Below, piece after piece: positions 1 through 9,410 of a DNA stretch of 64,000 nt. The notes beneath the pieces are model-generated. The model was not told where the DNA came from. It worked only from the letters and a program-made list of their open reading frames with translations, and searched no databases. The DNA comes from Caballeronia mineralivorans PML1(12) (lineage in GTDB: Bacteria > Pseudomonadota > Gammaproteobacteria > Burkholderiales > Burkholderiaceae), in contig NZ_AEJF01000062.1 of NCBI RefSeq assembly GCF_001028175.1, positions 1 through 64,000 on the forward strand, given 5' to 3'. A program made the position numbers and the translations under genes. How positions within the stretch are numbered: position 1 is the first letter of the stretch; each line of letters opens with the position of its first letter.

Positions 1-545
1 TGATTCGGCGGGTAGGGCCTCGCGGGCGGCAACCGAGGGCGCTGCCGGTGTCTGCGCCTGTTTGACCGCCGTCGCGGATCGGGTTGCGGGCACCGCAGGC
101 AGAGGGGCCGGTGCGGGAGCCGGTGCAGGCGTGTTATGCGCCGTTTTCATATCGATGGCGCCGTACGCGCTTTGCCCGGCCGGCGTTTCGGAGCGGGTGG
201 TGGCGTTGTCGCCGTGCTGGGAATAGATCACGCCGCCGGCCACCAGCGCCAGCGCCACGGCGCCCAGCGTGACGGTCTTCGACATATCCCAGCGCTGCTC
301 GCCGGTGCCGGCCAGTTCCTCTTCTTCGGGCACGCTCGGGTAGGGCGAGGGTGTGCTCAAGGCTTCGCGGCGTGCGCCGAACGGCAGGCGCATGCCGCTC
401 GCGAACGATGCCGACTTCGTGGCGGCGGAGGTTCCGCCATGATCGGCGCCGCAATGCGGACAGGTATCGGCGTCGCTAGACATGGCGTTGCCGCAACGCC
501 TGCAGGTCACTGAATCGGGGGATGAGGAGAAAAAAAGACGGGCCA
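1..545 (-). CDS. Zinc-ribbon, single-pass membrane protein (3' part lost at window edge)
   Basis: The reading frame runs from ATG at 545 leftward off the window, giving 181 residues without a stop. Residues 15-32 form a CxxC-x10-CxxC zinc ribbon (CRRC and CPHC). A linker with the motif YPSVPEE (69-75) follows, then one hydrophobic segment at about 91-109, then a Pro/Ala-rich tail. The Cys spacing and the YPSVPEE motif are shared with the protein encoded at 55408-57210, so the two are paralogues. Topology would place the zinc ribbon in the cytoplasm and the Pro/Ala tail outside the membrane. Function is unknown; a regulatory or envelope-spanning scaffold role is only a guess. The C-terminal domain, if any, lies outside the window. 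Confidence 0.75.
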
Positions 546-1108
546 TGCCAAAAACCTCCCGGGACACAAGGGTTGTCCTTTCCGCTTGCGTGTCCGGTTT
601 AATCGGACAAAATGATGACTCTCGTATGATGAAAATGCTTCGGACTCCCTAGGCTGGACATGCACCGGGGGAGCCGGAACCAATATGTGACATCTCCCGA
701 GCCGCGTCAACACGTCCGGGAACGGCCGCGCAACACCCGCGCGATGCCGCCTAAATGCCTGCTTTGGCCTCGCCGGTCTAGGCGCTGGCGAACAGGTAAA
801 AGCGGCCGGTGGTTTCGTCGGAAGGAGGCTAGGTTCTGTCCGAATATGGCGCTTCGCCGGGGTCCAAAACAGGCCGCCATGACGCTGGATTACGGCCGAA
901 GCCTATTAATTTTGAGGTGTTTACGCCGATATACACTCTTGGCAATAAATTTGAGACAAACTCGCAATTTGATAGGATGTAAGCGCGCTGCGAGGGCCGC
1001 GTGCAGTAGTGCGAAAACGATCAAAAATACAAATGACTCACCATCCGATGCGCGCCGCCTGAGATCGGCAGTTCACCCCGGCGTCGGGCCTGGACAAGGG
1101 ACATACCG
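546..1108. other. Divergent intergenic region, no gene seen
   Basis: These 563 bases separate the leftward zinc-ribbon gene from the rightward GGDEF-EAL gene. Open frames here lack a ribosome binding site and recognisable protein content. Apart from the palindrome at 591-609 there are AT-richer patches near 905-970, which is where a promoter for the rightward operon would be expected. Confidence 0.5.
591..609. promoter_or_regulatory. Palindrome upstream of the zinc-ribbon gene
   Basis: The arms TGTCCG (591-596) and CGGACA (604-609) flank a 7-base spacer, 46 bases upstream of the start at 545. It could be an operator for the leftward gene. No regulator can be assigned. Confidence 0.3.
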
Positions 1109-3568
1109 ATGGACATGCCGTCTAAGGGCGAGAATGTGCAGCTCATACGGATCACCTGGCCGTTTCTGGTCGTCATTCTTGTCCTCGTTTCGCTCGCCAT
1201 TTTCAGTATCGACATCATGTCGTCGGTACGGGCGTATATCGGCGGCGAAAGTATCTGGTCGAAGGGCCAGAAAGACGCGGCGTTCTACCTGAACCTGTAT
1301 GCCGAAACCGGCTACGAACGCACGTACGAGCAATATCTGACGGCCATGAAAGGTCCGCAGAACCTGCGCACGGCTCGTCTGGCGCTCGACCAGAAGCAGC
1401 CCGATCCGACGACCGCGCGCCGCGCGCTGATCGCGAGCGGCGTGCATCCCGACGATGTCAGCGACGTAATCTGGACGTTCCACATGTTTCGCCACGTCAG
1501 TTATTTCGAGAAAGCGGTCGACTACTGGACGCGTGGCGACGCCGAGGTGGAGAGGCTGGAACGTGTGGCGAACGAGCTACACGCGCGGGTCGCGGCCGGC
1601 GCGTTGCCAATGTCCCTGGTAGCCGCCTATAAAGCGCAGATATTGACCATCAACGAGACCATCGCGCCGCTGTCACGCGGTTTCTCCGAGGTCTTGAGCA
1701 GTGCGTTTCGCAAGACGGCTTCGCTGCTGCTGACCGTCGATCTGGTCGCCGCGCTGCTGCTCGTGTGCCTCTCGACCGTGCACGTGCGGCGCCTGATCCA
1801 GCAGCGCGGGCGGGTCGAAGCCGCGCTCAAGCAGAGCGAGGCGCGCGCCAAGGCGACGCTCGGTTCGATCGGCGAAGCGGTGATCGCGACGGGGCCGTCC
1901 GGGCATATCGAGTTCATCAACCCGGCGGCCGAGCGGATCGCGGGGCGTCCCGCCAGCGATTGTCTCGGGCGGCCGCTGGCCCAGACTTTCAGGCTGCTGC
2001 ACGCTGATAGCCGCCAGCCGCTCAACCCGATCGAGGAAGCGCGTGCGGGCGTGCGCCATGACGGCGAAGCCGCCGAAATGCTCTTGCAGCGGCGTGACGG
2101 CGCCGAGATCCGCGTGCAGGCGGTGACCTCGCGCATCAGCGCTTCCGCCTCGAGCACGAGCGCGGCCGCCACGGAATCCGGCTTCGTGGTGATCCTGCGC
2201 AACATGACGCGCGAGTACGAATACATTGAAAGCCTCGCCTGGCAAGCCACGCACGACGGGCTCACGGCGCTCGTGAATCGTGCGGAATTCGAGCGGCGCC
2301 TGCAGCACGCGCTAGGTACGCGCTGGAGCGATGTCGCGTCGTGGCTGCCGGCCGCATCGGCGCTGCTGTTTCTCGATCTCGACCGCTTCAAGGTGGTCAA
2401 CGACACGTGCGGCCACGCTGCCGGCGACGCCATGCTGCGTGAAGTCGCGCTGCGTTTCGAAGCCAGCCTGCAGCCCGACGACACGCTCGCGCGGCTTGGC
2501 GGCGACGAATTCGGCGTGCTGCTGCAAGGCTACGACACCGCCGGCATCCAGGCGGTCGCCGAACGTCTGCGCGCGTGCCTGAACGACTTCGTCTTCGACT
2601 GGGAAGCGCAGCCGTTCACCACCAGCGTGAGCGTGGGCGTAGTGGACCTGCGCAATACGGAAATGAGCGTGGAGGAGGCCATGCGGCTCGCCGATATCGC
2701 GTGTTACATGGCGAAGGAACGCGGCCGCGACCGCGTGCAACTGGCGGACCTGGGCGATCGTGAACTCGCGCGCCATGCGAGCGAAGTATCGTGGGGACGG
2801 CGGCTCAAGCAGGCGCTCGAACACGATCACTTCTGCCTCTACGTGCAACCCATCGTCGCCGTGGGCGACGGCGTGCCCGCCTCCACGGACGGGCAGCGCG
2901 CCGAACTGCTGCTGCGGATGATCGACCCGAACGTGAGCAACGACGTGATTGTGCCGAGCCTGTTCATCCCTGCAGCCGAACGTTACGGGCTGATGACAGC
3001 CATCGACCGGTGGGTTATCCGCAACGCCCTCGATACACTGTCACGCGCCCGCCACAAGCGTTTTAGCGAATACGCGATCAACCTCTCGGGCGCCTCGGTG
3101 GGCGACGAACGGTTCCTCGGATTCGTGCGCGAGCAGTTCCTGCGCACGGGCGTGTCCCCTGGCATGATCTGCTTCGAAATTACGGAAACGACCGCGATTG
3201 CCAACCTGGCGTCGGCGGCGCGGTTCATGCACGAACTGAATGCGCTCGGCTGCCATTTCGCCCTCGATGACTTTGGCGCGGGCATGTCGTCGTTCGGTTA
3301 TCTGAAACATCTGCCGGTGGAGTACTTGAAGATCGACGGCAGTTTCGTGACCGACATGGTGCTCGATCCGGTGAGCCGCGAGATGGTCGCGGCCATCAAC
3401 GAGATGGGCCATTCAATGAAATGCCGGACCATTGCGGAATACGTGGAAAGTGAAGGAATCCTGCGGGCGTTGCATGCGCTCGGGGTGGATTATGCGCAGG
3501 GGTATTACATCGGAAGGCCGATGCTCTGGACAGAGCCAGCCGTTCTGCCAATGGCCAAGGAGGCGTGA
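1109..3568 (+). CDS. Membrane PAS-GGDEF-EAL c-di-GMP turnover protein
   Basis: This 819-residue protein is predicted to make and/or break cyclic di-GMP at the inner membrane. Two hydrophobic segments (about 13-35 and 205-225) bracket a roughly 170-residue periplasmic sensor region of no recognised family. A PAS domain (about 245-350) comes next, then GGDEF (intact GGDEF motif at 464-468) and EAL. The EAL domain has ELLLRM at about 599 in place of EALLRW but keeps the catalytic Asn, Glu, DDFGAG and Lys positions and the final Gln, so phosphodiesterase activity is plausible. The inhibitory RxxD site before GGDEF reads QPDD, so feedback inhibition is probably lost. The start at 1109 has AAGGGAC upstream; ATG at 1115 is an alternative. 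Its stop codon directly abuts the ATG of the UndA-like gene. Confidence 0.93.
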   Translation: MDMPSKGENVQLIRITWPFLVVILVLVSLAIFSIDIMSSVRAYIGGESIWSKGQKDAAFYLNLYAETGYERTYEQYLTAMKGPQNLRTARLALDQKQPDPTTARRALIASGVHPDDVSDVIWTFHMFRHVSYFEKAVDYWTRGDAEVERLERVANELHARVAAGALPMSLVAAYKAQILTINETIAPLSRGFSEVLSSAFRKTASLLLTVDLVAALLLVCLSTVHVRRLIQQRGRVEAALKQSEARAKATLGSIGEAVIATGPSGHIEFINPAAERIAGRPASDCLGRPLAQTFRLLHADSRQPLNPIEEARAGVRHDGEAAEMLLQRRDGAEIRVQAVTSRISASASSTSAAATESGFVVILRNMTREYEYIESLAWQATHDGLTALVNRAEFERRLQHALGTRWSDVASWLPAASALLFLDLDRFKVVNDTCGHAAGDAMLREVALRFEASLQPDDTLARLGGDEFGVLLQGYDTAGIQAVAERLRACLNDFVFDWEAQPFTTSVSVGVVDLRNTEMSVEEAMRLADIACYMAKERGRDRVQLADLGDRELARHASEVSWGRRLKQALEHDHFCLYVQPIVAVGDGVPASTDGQRAELLLRMIDPNVSNDVIVPSLFIPAAERYGLMTAIDRWVIRNALDTLSRARHKRFSEYAINLSGASVGDERFLGFVREQFLRTGVSPGMICFEITETTAIANLASAARFMHELNALGCHFALDDFGAGMSSFGYLKHLPVEYLKIDGSFVTDMVLDPVSREMVAAINEMGHSMKCRTIAEYVESEGILRALHALGVDYAQGYYIGRPMLWTEPAVLPMAKEA
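3557..3563 (+). promoter_or_regulatory. Strong Shine-Dalgarno coupling the two genes
   Basis: AAGGAGG lies inside the last codons of the GGDEF-EAL gene, five bases before the ATG at 3569. The upstream stop TGA (3566-3568) abuts this ATG with no gap, which is the arrangement expected for translational coupling. Confidence 0.8.
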
Positions 3569-4309
3569 ATGGGGAGTGGGTTTACAAGAGAGGGCGACCT
3601 CAAAAATACAGCAAGTTACCCACTTTGGTTACAGGAAGTTTTGTTGGAAACCGGCGCTGCAAAAAGCCGTGTGTCGAGTCATCCGCTGTTTCCGGCCTTG
3701 CGTGACGGCCAGCTCGGTCCGCGTGAAATGCGTGCGTTCCTGATCAACGGCTGGCCGGTTATCAACCAGTTTCCGCAGTACATGGGCATGAACCTGCAGA
3801 AGATCGGACCCGAAGAAACGTCCGGTTCGCGTCTGGCGCGGCGGTATCTGACACGCAACATTCGCGTCGAGCAGAATCACGCCGATTATTGGGTCGACTG
3901 GGCCGCGGCCCACGATGTCACGCGAGAGGATCTGCAAGCCGGCGAGGCGCCCGCGCTTGCGTTTGCACTGAGCCACTGGTGCTGGAAAAGCAGTAGCGCG
4001 GACCCGCTGCATTCGGCGATCGCAGCCACGAATTTCGCCGTTGAGGGCGTGACCGGAGAATGGTCGACGCTGCTGCTCAGCCGCACCACGCTCGAGCTCG
4101 GCTACCCTGAATCGATCCGCAAGAAGACGCTGCGCTGGCTCAGGATGCACGCGCATTACGACGATGCGCACCCGTGGGAAGCGCTCGATATCGTCGCCAC
4201 GTTGCTGGGCCAGACGCCGCGTGTAGCAGACATTCGCCACGTCAAGCGCAGCATCCAGCGCAGTTATGAATACTTCGAGGTCAGCCTGAACTGCTGCCTC
4301 GAAGGTTGA
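3569..4309 (+). CDS. undA: UndA-like heme-oxygenase-fold di-iron oxidase
   Basis: This 246-residue protein belongs to the TenA/PqqC-like fold and carries the full ligand set of heme-oxygenase-like di-iron oxidases: E101, H104, E159, H194, D198 and H201, arranged as ExxH, E and HxxxDxxH. These positions coincide with those I recall for Pseudomonas UndA, which converts medium-chain fatty acids such as laurate to terminal alkenes (1-undecene). Surrounding motifs (NHADYWV, LSHWCW, HPWEALDI) also look like UndA rather than thiaminase TenA or PqqC. An automatic annotation would probably say TenA family or iron-containing redox enzyme. It is the second gene of a two-gene operon with the c-di-GMP protein. 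Substrate chain length cannot be read from the sequence. Confidence 0.78.
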   Translation: MGSGFTREGDLKNTASYPLWLQEVLLETGAAKSRVSSHPLFPALRDGQLGPREMRAFLINGWPVINQFPQYMGMNLQKIGPEETSGSRLARRYLTRNIRVEQNHADYWVDWAAAHDVTREDLQAGEAPALAFALSHWCWKSSSADPLHSAIAATNFAVEGVTGEWSTLLLSRTTLELGYPESIRKKTLRWLRMHAHYDDAHPWEALDIVATLLGQTPRVADIRHVKRSIQRSYEYFEVSLNCCLEG

Positions 4310-4323
4310 GCACTCGCCGCCTT

Positions 4324-5907
4324 TTACTTCGATAACTGCAGTTTGCCGTCCAGCCGCCGGTTCAAGCCGAGCGGATTGGCGGTTTTCAGCGCATCGGGCA
4401 ACAGGCCTTCGGGCATGTCCTGGTAGCTCACCGGCCGCAGGAAGCGGTCGATGGCGAGACTGCCTACCGAAGTGGAACGGCCGTCGGCGGTGGACGGGAA
4501 GGGGCCGCCGTGGACCATGGCGTGACCAACTTCCACGCCGGTACCGAAACCGTTCACAAGAATCCGCCCCGTACGGCGCTCAAGCGCAGGCAGGAAACGG
4601 CGAGCATCGGCGTAATCCGCTTCGTCGATATGCAGCGCCGCCGTCAACTGGCCTTCCAGTTGTTCCACCAGGTCGAGCACGGTTGCCAGATCCGGGCAGC
4701 GCACGATCAGCGAAGCCGCGCCGAAAATCTCCTCATGCAATTCCGGATTAGCGCGGAAGGCTTCCGCAGTGGTCGAGAACAACGCCGCCTGGCCTTGTGT
4801 CGCCCCTTTCGCCGCGCAGCCGCGTGCGAGCGTCTTGACCTCGCCATGTTCCGCGGTTTTGTTGACCGCCGATTCGTAGGCTTTATGAATGCCTGGCGTC
4901 AGCATCGTCGCAGCGGGTGTTTCGCTCAACGCGGCAGCGGTTGCTTCGATGAACGTATCGAGTTCAGGACCGTCGATGGCGAGCACCAGACCGGGATTCG
5001 TGCAGAACTGGCCGGCGCCGAGCGCGAGCGAGCCGGCGAAGGCCTTGCCGATTGCCGCGCCGCGATTTTTCAGCGCGTGCGGGAACAGCAGGACCGGATT
5101 GATGCTGCTCATTTCGGCGTAGACCGGAATCGGTTCGCGACGTGCTGCCGCGAGCTTCATCAACGCCGTGCCGCCGCCGCGCGAGCCGGTGAACCCGACC
5201 GCCTTGATGCGCCGGTCCGACACCAGACCTTGACCAATATCGCGGCCGCTATCGAAGAGCAGGGAGAACGTGCCTTCCGGCAAACCGCAGTCCGCCACTG
5301 CTTTCTGCACGGCGCGTCCGACCAGCGCCGATGTGCCCGGATGCGCCGAGTGCGCTTTGGCGATCACCGGACAACCCGCGGCAAGTGCGGACGCCGTGTC
5401 TCCGCCTGCAACCGAGAACGCCAGCGGGAAATTGCTCGCGCCGAACACGGCGACGGGGCCGAGCGGCACGTAACGCAGACGCAGGTCGACGCGCGGCAGC
5501 GGCTGGCGCTGCGGTTGCGCCGGGTCGATGCGCACGCCGAGAAAATCGCCTTCACGCACGACGGCCGCGAACATCCGCAACTGGCCGACGGTCCGGCCGC
5601 GTTCGCCTTCAATGCGTCCGCGCGGCAGGCCGCTTTCGGTCACGCAGCGTTCGATCAGGACATCGCCGATATCGAGGATGTTCTGCGCGATCGTTTCCAG
5701 GAATTTCGCGCGGGTTTCGAGCGGCAGTTCGCGATAGATGTCGGATGCTTGCCAAGCGAGCGCGCAGGCTTGTTCCAGTTGCTCGAGCGTCGCGCCGCCG
5801 AAGGCGGGCGCAAGCGCTTCGCCCGTGGCTGCGTCGATGCCCTTGATCGAGCCGTTCGTGCCGCGGACGGTGTGTTTGCCGATCAGCAGATCGCCAGAAA
5901 TTTCCAT
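4324..5907 (-). CDS. Alpha-ketoglutaric semialdehyde dehydrogenase (2,5-dioxovalerate dehydrogenase)
   Basis: This NAD(P)+-dependent aldehyde dehydrogenase of 527 residues has the size of bacterial KGSADH. Visible features are the catalytic Asn159 (GASNF), the glycine-rich nucleotide loop near 240-246, general base Glu265 and nucleophile Cys302 (GAGQFCTN). It should oxidise 2,5-dioxopentanoate to 2-oxoglutarate, the last step of non-phosphorylative pentose or hexarate breakdown. I chose the ATG at 5907 because the protein then begins with the family's usual short N-terminus; the open frame continues upstream into the neighbouring gene. It lies 44 bases downstream of the L-2-keto-3-deoxyarabonate dehydratase gene and is probably in the same operon. 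Confidence 0.9.
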   Translation of the reverse strand: MEISGDLLIGKHTVRGTNGSIKGIDAATGEALAPAFGGATLEQLEQACALAWQASDIYRELPLETRAKFLETIAQNILDIGDVLIERCVTESGLPRGRIEGERGRTVGQLRMFAAVVREGDFLGVRIDPAQPQRQPLPRVDLRLRYVPLGPVAVFGASNFPLAFSVAGGDTASALAAGCPVIAKAHSAHPGTSALVGRAVQKAVADCGLPEGTFSLLFDSGRDIGQGLVSDRRIKAVGFTGSRGGGTALMKLAAARREPIPVYAEMSSINPVLLFPHALKNRGAAIGKAFAGSLALGAGQFCTNPGLVLAIDGPELDTFIEATAAALSETPAATMLTPGIHKAYESAVNKTAEHGEVKTLARGCAAKGATQGQAALFSTTAEAFRANPELHEEIFGAASLIVRCPDLATVLDLVEQLEGQLTAALHIDEADYADARRFLPALERRTGRILVNGFGTGVEVGHAMVHGGPFPSTADGRSTSVGSLAIDRFLRPVSYQDMPEGLLPDALKTANPLGLNRRLDGKLQLSK

Positions 5908-5951
5908 GATGGTTCGAATCCTGTGGGTGTAATTAAAGTGTCCGGATTGCC

Positions 5952-6872
5952 TTACTTGCCCCAGCTCAGCACGAGCGGATCGAGGCGGCGCGCGACTTTC
6001 ATCAGGCCGGCGCGGGTTGACGGATGCATGGCCGCGAACGGATGGCGCGTGGTGTCGGAATGGATCACGCCGCCTTCCTTCATCAGCGCCTTGCAGGCGG
6101 CGAGCCCGCATTGGCGGTTCTCGTAGTTGATCAGCGGCAGCCATTGCTGGTAAAGCGCCGCGGCGCCTTCCGTGTCGCCGCTGGTATAGGCGTCGACGAT
6201 CTTGCGAATCCCGTCCGGATAACCGCCGCCGGTCATGGCCCCGGTCGCGCCGGCATCGAAATCCGGGATCAGCGTGATGGCTTCCTCGCCATCCCACGGG
6301 CCGACAACCGCATCGCCGCCCAGTTCGATCAGTTCGCGAAGCTTCGACGCCGCCTGTGCCGTTTCGATCTTGAAGTACGACACGTTCACGATTTCCTTCG
6401 CCAGCTTCGCCAGGAACGAGGCGGAGAGCGGCGTACCGGCGACCGGTGCGTCCTGGATCATGATCGGGATGCCGATGGCGTCGGACACGCGGTCGAAGAA
6501 TTCATAAATACCGCGTTCGCCCACGCGGATGGTCGCGCCGTGATACGGCGGCATGACCATGACCATCGCCGCGCCTGCGTCCTGCGCGGCGCGGCTGCGT
6601 GCCACGCAGACATCGCTGCTGAAATGCGTGGTGGTCACGATCACCGGTACGCGGCCAGCCACATGTTCCAGCACGGTTTTCTGCACCGAGGCGCGCTCGT
6701 CGTCGGTGAGCGCGAATTGTTCGGAGAAGTTGGCGAGGATACACAGGCCGTGCGATCCGGCCTCGATCATGAAGTCGATCGCACGTCGCTGGCCATCCAG
6801 GTCGAGGCGTCCGGCGGTGTCGAAGATGGTCGGCGCGACCGGAAACACGCCGCGGTAGATCGGGGTGGCCAT
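5952..6872 (-). CDS. L-2-keto-3-deoxyarabonate dehydratase (DapA family)
   Basis: This 306-residue protein is a class I aldolase-like TIM barrel with the Schiff-base lysine at Lys168 (YFKIE). The family's usual YNxP tyrosine motif is replaced by QDAP. Motifs such as [18 protein letters not shown] and GPWDGEEA match Azospirillum-type L-KDA dehydratase rather than dihydrodipicolinate synthase or KdgD. It would dehydrate L-2-keto-3-deoxyarabonate to alpha-ketoglutaric semialdehyde, the substrate of the next gene. The ATG at 6872 has GGAGA six bases upstream; the longer frame to 6944 lacks one. A LysR regulator is transcribed divergently. Confidence 0.87.
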   Translation of the reverse strand: MATPIYRGVFPVAPTIFDTAGRLDLDGQRRAIDFMIEAGSHGLCILANFSEQFALTDDERASVQKTVLEHVAGRVPVIVTTTHFSSDVCVARSRAAQDAGAAMVMVMPPYHGATIRVGERGIYEFFDRVSDAIGIPIMIQDAPVAGTPLSASFLAKLAKEIVNVSYFKIETAQAASKLRELIELGGDAVVGPWDGEEAITLIPDFDAGATGAMTGGGYPDGIRKIVDAYTSGDTEGAAALYQQWLPLINYENRQCGLAACKALMKEGGVIHSDTTRHPFAAMHPSTRAGLMKVARRLDPLVLSWGK

Positions 6873-6899
6873 AGAAAGTCTCCATTGTGATTTGGGGGA

Positions 6900-6931
6900 A
6901 CTATAGGGGCTGGCAGAAGGCGCTGTATAGT
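6900..6931. promoter_or_regulatory. Inverted repeat between sugar-acid operon and LysR gene
   Basis: ACTATA (6900-6905) and TATAGT (6926-6931) are perfect inverted arms separated by 20 bases in the divergent promoter region. They are candidate sites for the adjacent LysR regulator. The pairing is short, so chance is possible. Confidence 0.35.
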
Positions 6932-6990
6932 GAAACCTTTCCATCTAGTGATCGCTTTTGCGACTCACCCTACGGTTTGACTAGCACGCC

Positions 6991-7950
6991 ATGAAAACGA
7001 CGCTGGACGTATTAATGGGCCGCTTGCGCATGAAGCAGCTGCAGTTGCTGATTGCGCTCGATGACCATAAATCGCTGCACAAGGCGTCGAGCGCGATGTC
7101 GATGACTCAATCGGCGGCGAGCAAGGCGCTGGCGGAGCTCGAGTCGATGCTGGAAGCGCCGCTGTTCGAGCGCGCGAAGAAAGGACTGGTGCCGAACCAG
7201 TTCGGTTTTTGCGTCATCCGGTATGCGCGCTTGCTGGCTGCCGACCTGACTTCGCTGTGCCAGGAAGTCGCCGATATCCGCTCGGGCACCGGCGGCCGTC
7301 TGGCGGTTGGCGCGATCATGGGATCGGTGCCGGATCTGGTCGTGCCGATCCTGAGCGAGTTGCAGGCGCGCAACCCGGGCTTATCGATAGAAATCGTGGA
7401 GGACACGAGCGCGCGGATGCTGGCGTTGCTCGATGAAGGGCGGCTGGATCTGGTTGTCGGCCGCTCGATCGTCAGCGATGAACCCTCGCGTTATCACTAT
7501 CAGCCGCTTGGGGACGAGCCGTTGTCGGTGGTGGTGGGTTACGACCATCCGCCGTTTGCGGCTGGCGAGCTGACATTTGCCGATCTTGGCGGGCATCGAT
7601 GGGTCACGTATCCGAGCGCCATGCCGATGCAGGCGCTATTGCAGCGCGAGATGGATCTGGCGGGCGCGCAGGTGCCGGTGAGCGCGATTTCGACAGCGTC
7701 GACCTTTGTTACGGTTGCGTTGCTTCAATGTAGTGCCGACCTGGTTTCGGTGCTGCCGGCGGGTGTCGCCAGGCTGTTTTGCAAGCATGGCATGCTGCGC
7801 ACGCTGCCGATCGGATTCAAGTCGAAGTCGCAGACGTTCGGGATCGTGACGCGGAAGGTGGGGGTGTTGTCGCCGTCGGCGCGGCAGTTTGTCGAGCGAT
7901 TGATGGACGTCAGCAGGTCCATGTCGCTGGCGCTGGCAACCGGGGACTGA
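6991..7950 (+). CDS. LysR-family regulator, GbpR-like
   Basis: This 319-residue protein has an N-terminal winged helix-turn-helix (about 13-72; QSAASKALAELE recognition helix) and a LysR effector-binding domain from about 100. Its opening (MGRLRMKQLQLLIALDDH) resembles GbpR, which controls sugar uptake and pentose genes in Azospirillum and Agrobacterium. It is divergent from the L-KDA dehydratase and KGSADH genes and is probably their regulator, with a sugar acid as likely effector. That link is inferred from position. Confidence 0.88.
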   Translation: MKTTLDVLMGRLRMKQLQLLIALDDHKSLHKASSAMSMTQSAASKALAELESMLEAPLFERAKKGLVPNQFGFCVIRYARLLAADLTSLCQEVADIRSGTGGRLAVGAIMGSVPDLVVPILSELQARNPGLSIEIVEDTSARMLALLDEGRLDLVVGRSIVSDEPSRYHYQPLGDEPLSVVVGYDHPPFAAGELTFADLGGHRWVTYPSAMPMQALLQREMDLAGAQVPVSAISTASTFVTVALLQCSADLVSVLPAGVARLFCKHGMLRTLPIGFKSKSQTFGIVTRKVGVLSPSARQFVERLMDVSRSMSLALATGD

Positions 7951-8132
7951 CGCCCGCCAGCCACGGGTAAAACCAATCGGGCCACTCCCGGCATTGGGTC
8001 GTCCTATACCGTCCTATACTTTAGGCACTCGCGTCGAATGCCCGGACCGAGCGTTCCGGTCAGTTCAAGCAGCCGGCATCAGCACTACCCCCAGGCGCCG
8101 ATCGGGCGCACCACAGCTTAGGGATCTCGGGC

Positions 8133-9365
8133 ATGAGCCAACTCACCGCCGGCGCCCTGAAGGGCCTTGCTACCGCCTTGCGTCAGCAGCAGAAGCCGCT
8201 TACCGAACACTGGATGCAACTCGTGTTTGGTGACGCCGACGTAGAGCATTCCGACGATCTCACCTACCGGCAGCTTGCCGACCACATTCCGCGCATCTTC
8301 GACGAAATCTGCCTCGTACTCGAATCGCAGGATATGGATTCGCAGGAGCACGCAATAGAGCAGGACGCCCGCCAGCACGGAAAATGGCGCTGGCAGCAGG
8401 GTTATCGTATTGACGAACTGGTTCGCGAACTCGATTTGTTGCGCCAGGTCCTGCTCGCCGCCATTGGCGATTACGCGCAGAATCATCCTTCGTTCGACCG
8501 CAAGCGCGAGGAACGTGCGCGTCTGATCACCGATCAGGCGCTCAGTTTCGTCACGCTCACCTCCATTCGCGAGGCCGTCGGCGAACGCGACCGGAAACTC
8601 GACGAATACACCCGCATGCTGGAGCGCGCGAATCAGGAACTGACCTTGCGGCAGCGGCTGATCAGCGACCTCTACGAAACGCGCATGCAGGTCGCCCGGC
8701 GCGTCGCGCACGATCTGCGCAACTTCCTGAACGTATTCGCCACCGCGCTGCAATTGATCGGCCGCTCGCAGGCGAAAAACGACAGGGCGCTCGCGCTCGC
8801 GAAACGGCAGGTCGCCGACATGGCCACGCTCGTCGATGAAATGGGCGAATACTCGAAAGTGCTTGGCGACGATTCCATCCTGACAGTCGAGCGTTTCGAC
8901 CTGGCCGAACTCTTCGACGAACTCACGCAGCTCTGCCAGGCGTCCGCCGCAGCGAAGGGGCTGGCGCTGAAGGGACGCGTGGATCCGGCGTTGAGCATGA
9001 TCACGTCCAACCGCCTGAAGATGAAGCAGATCGCGTTGAACCTGCTGTCCAACGCCATCAAATACACCGCGACGGGCGAGGTGGAACTGGCGATGGTCAC
9101 GTCGGGCGCGAAGCACTGGACGCTACGCGTGTCGGACACCGGCATGGGCATCAGCGAAGAGGATCGCGAACGGGTATTCGAGGAATTCGAACGCGCGGCT
9201 TCCGACGAAATTCCCGGCACCGGACTCGGACTGGCGATTGTGAAAGAACTCGCACGCGAACTGCACGGCGTGATTCGGTTTGAATCGTACAAGGGCCGCG
9301 GCAGCGTGTTCGAAGTGCGCTTTCCGTTGGTGCTCGAAATCGATGGCGCGGCTTCGGTGATCTGA
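8133..9365 (+). CDS. Orphan sensor histidine kinase with RsbRD-like N-terminal domain
   Basis: This 410-residue cytoplasmic kinase has no membrane segment. Residues about 10-155 look like the RsbRD N-terminal domain (all-helical, first seen in RsbR stressosome proteins). A short coiled coil follows, then a HisKA domain with phospho-acceptor His near 193 (VAHDLRN), and an HATPase domain (about 280-400) with N box (LLSNAIKY), DTGMGI and GTGLGLAI. No response regulator lies next to it, so its partner must be encoded elsewhere. The gene stands alone between the LysR gene and the convergent organosulfur cluster. Confidence 0.88.
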   Translation: MSQLTAGALKGLATALRQQQKPLTEHWMQLVFGDADVEHSDDLTYRQLADHIPRIFDEICLVLESQDMDSQEHAIEQDARQHGKWRWQQGYRIDELVRELDLLRQVLLAAIGDYAQNHPSFDRKREERARLITDQALSFVTLTSIREAVGERDRKLDEYTRMLERANQELTLRQRLISDLYETRMQVARRVAHDLRNFLNVFATALQLIGRSQAKNDRALALAKRQVADMATLVDEMGEYSKVLGDDSILTVERFDLAELFDELTQLCQASAAAKGLALKGRVDPALSMITSNRLKMKQIALNLLSNAIKYTATGEVELAMVTSGAKHWTLRVSDTGMGISEEDRERVFEEFERAASDEIPGTGLGLAIVKELARELHGVIRFESYKGRGSVFEVRFPLVLEIDGAASVI

Positions 9366-9370
9366 GGCTT

Positions 9371-9405
9371 CGCGGTGACACGAGCCGCTGCCCGATGTCA
9401 CCGCG
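9371..9405. terminator. Hairpin between convergent genes
   Basis: CGCGGTGACA (9371-9380) and TGTCACCGCG (9396-9405) form a perfect 10-bp stem with a 15-base loop between the convergent kinase and monooxygenase genes. No clear T tract follows, so intrinsic termination is uncertain. Confidence 0.4.
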
Positions 9406-9410
9406 TTCGT

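Noticed and set aside
4510..6126. 538-residue open frame opposite the KGSADH gene
   Set aside because: It is antisense to a clearly conserved enzyme, is rich in Arg/Ala as expected for GC-rich shadows, and has no recognisable domain or ribosome binding site.
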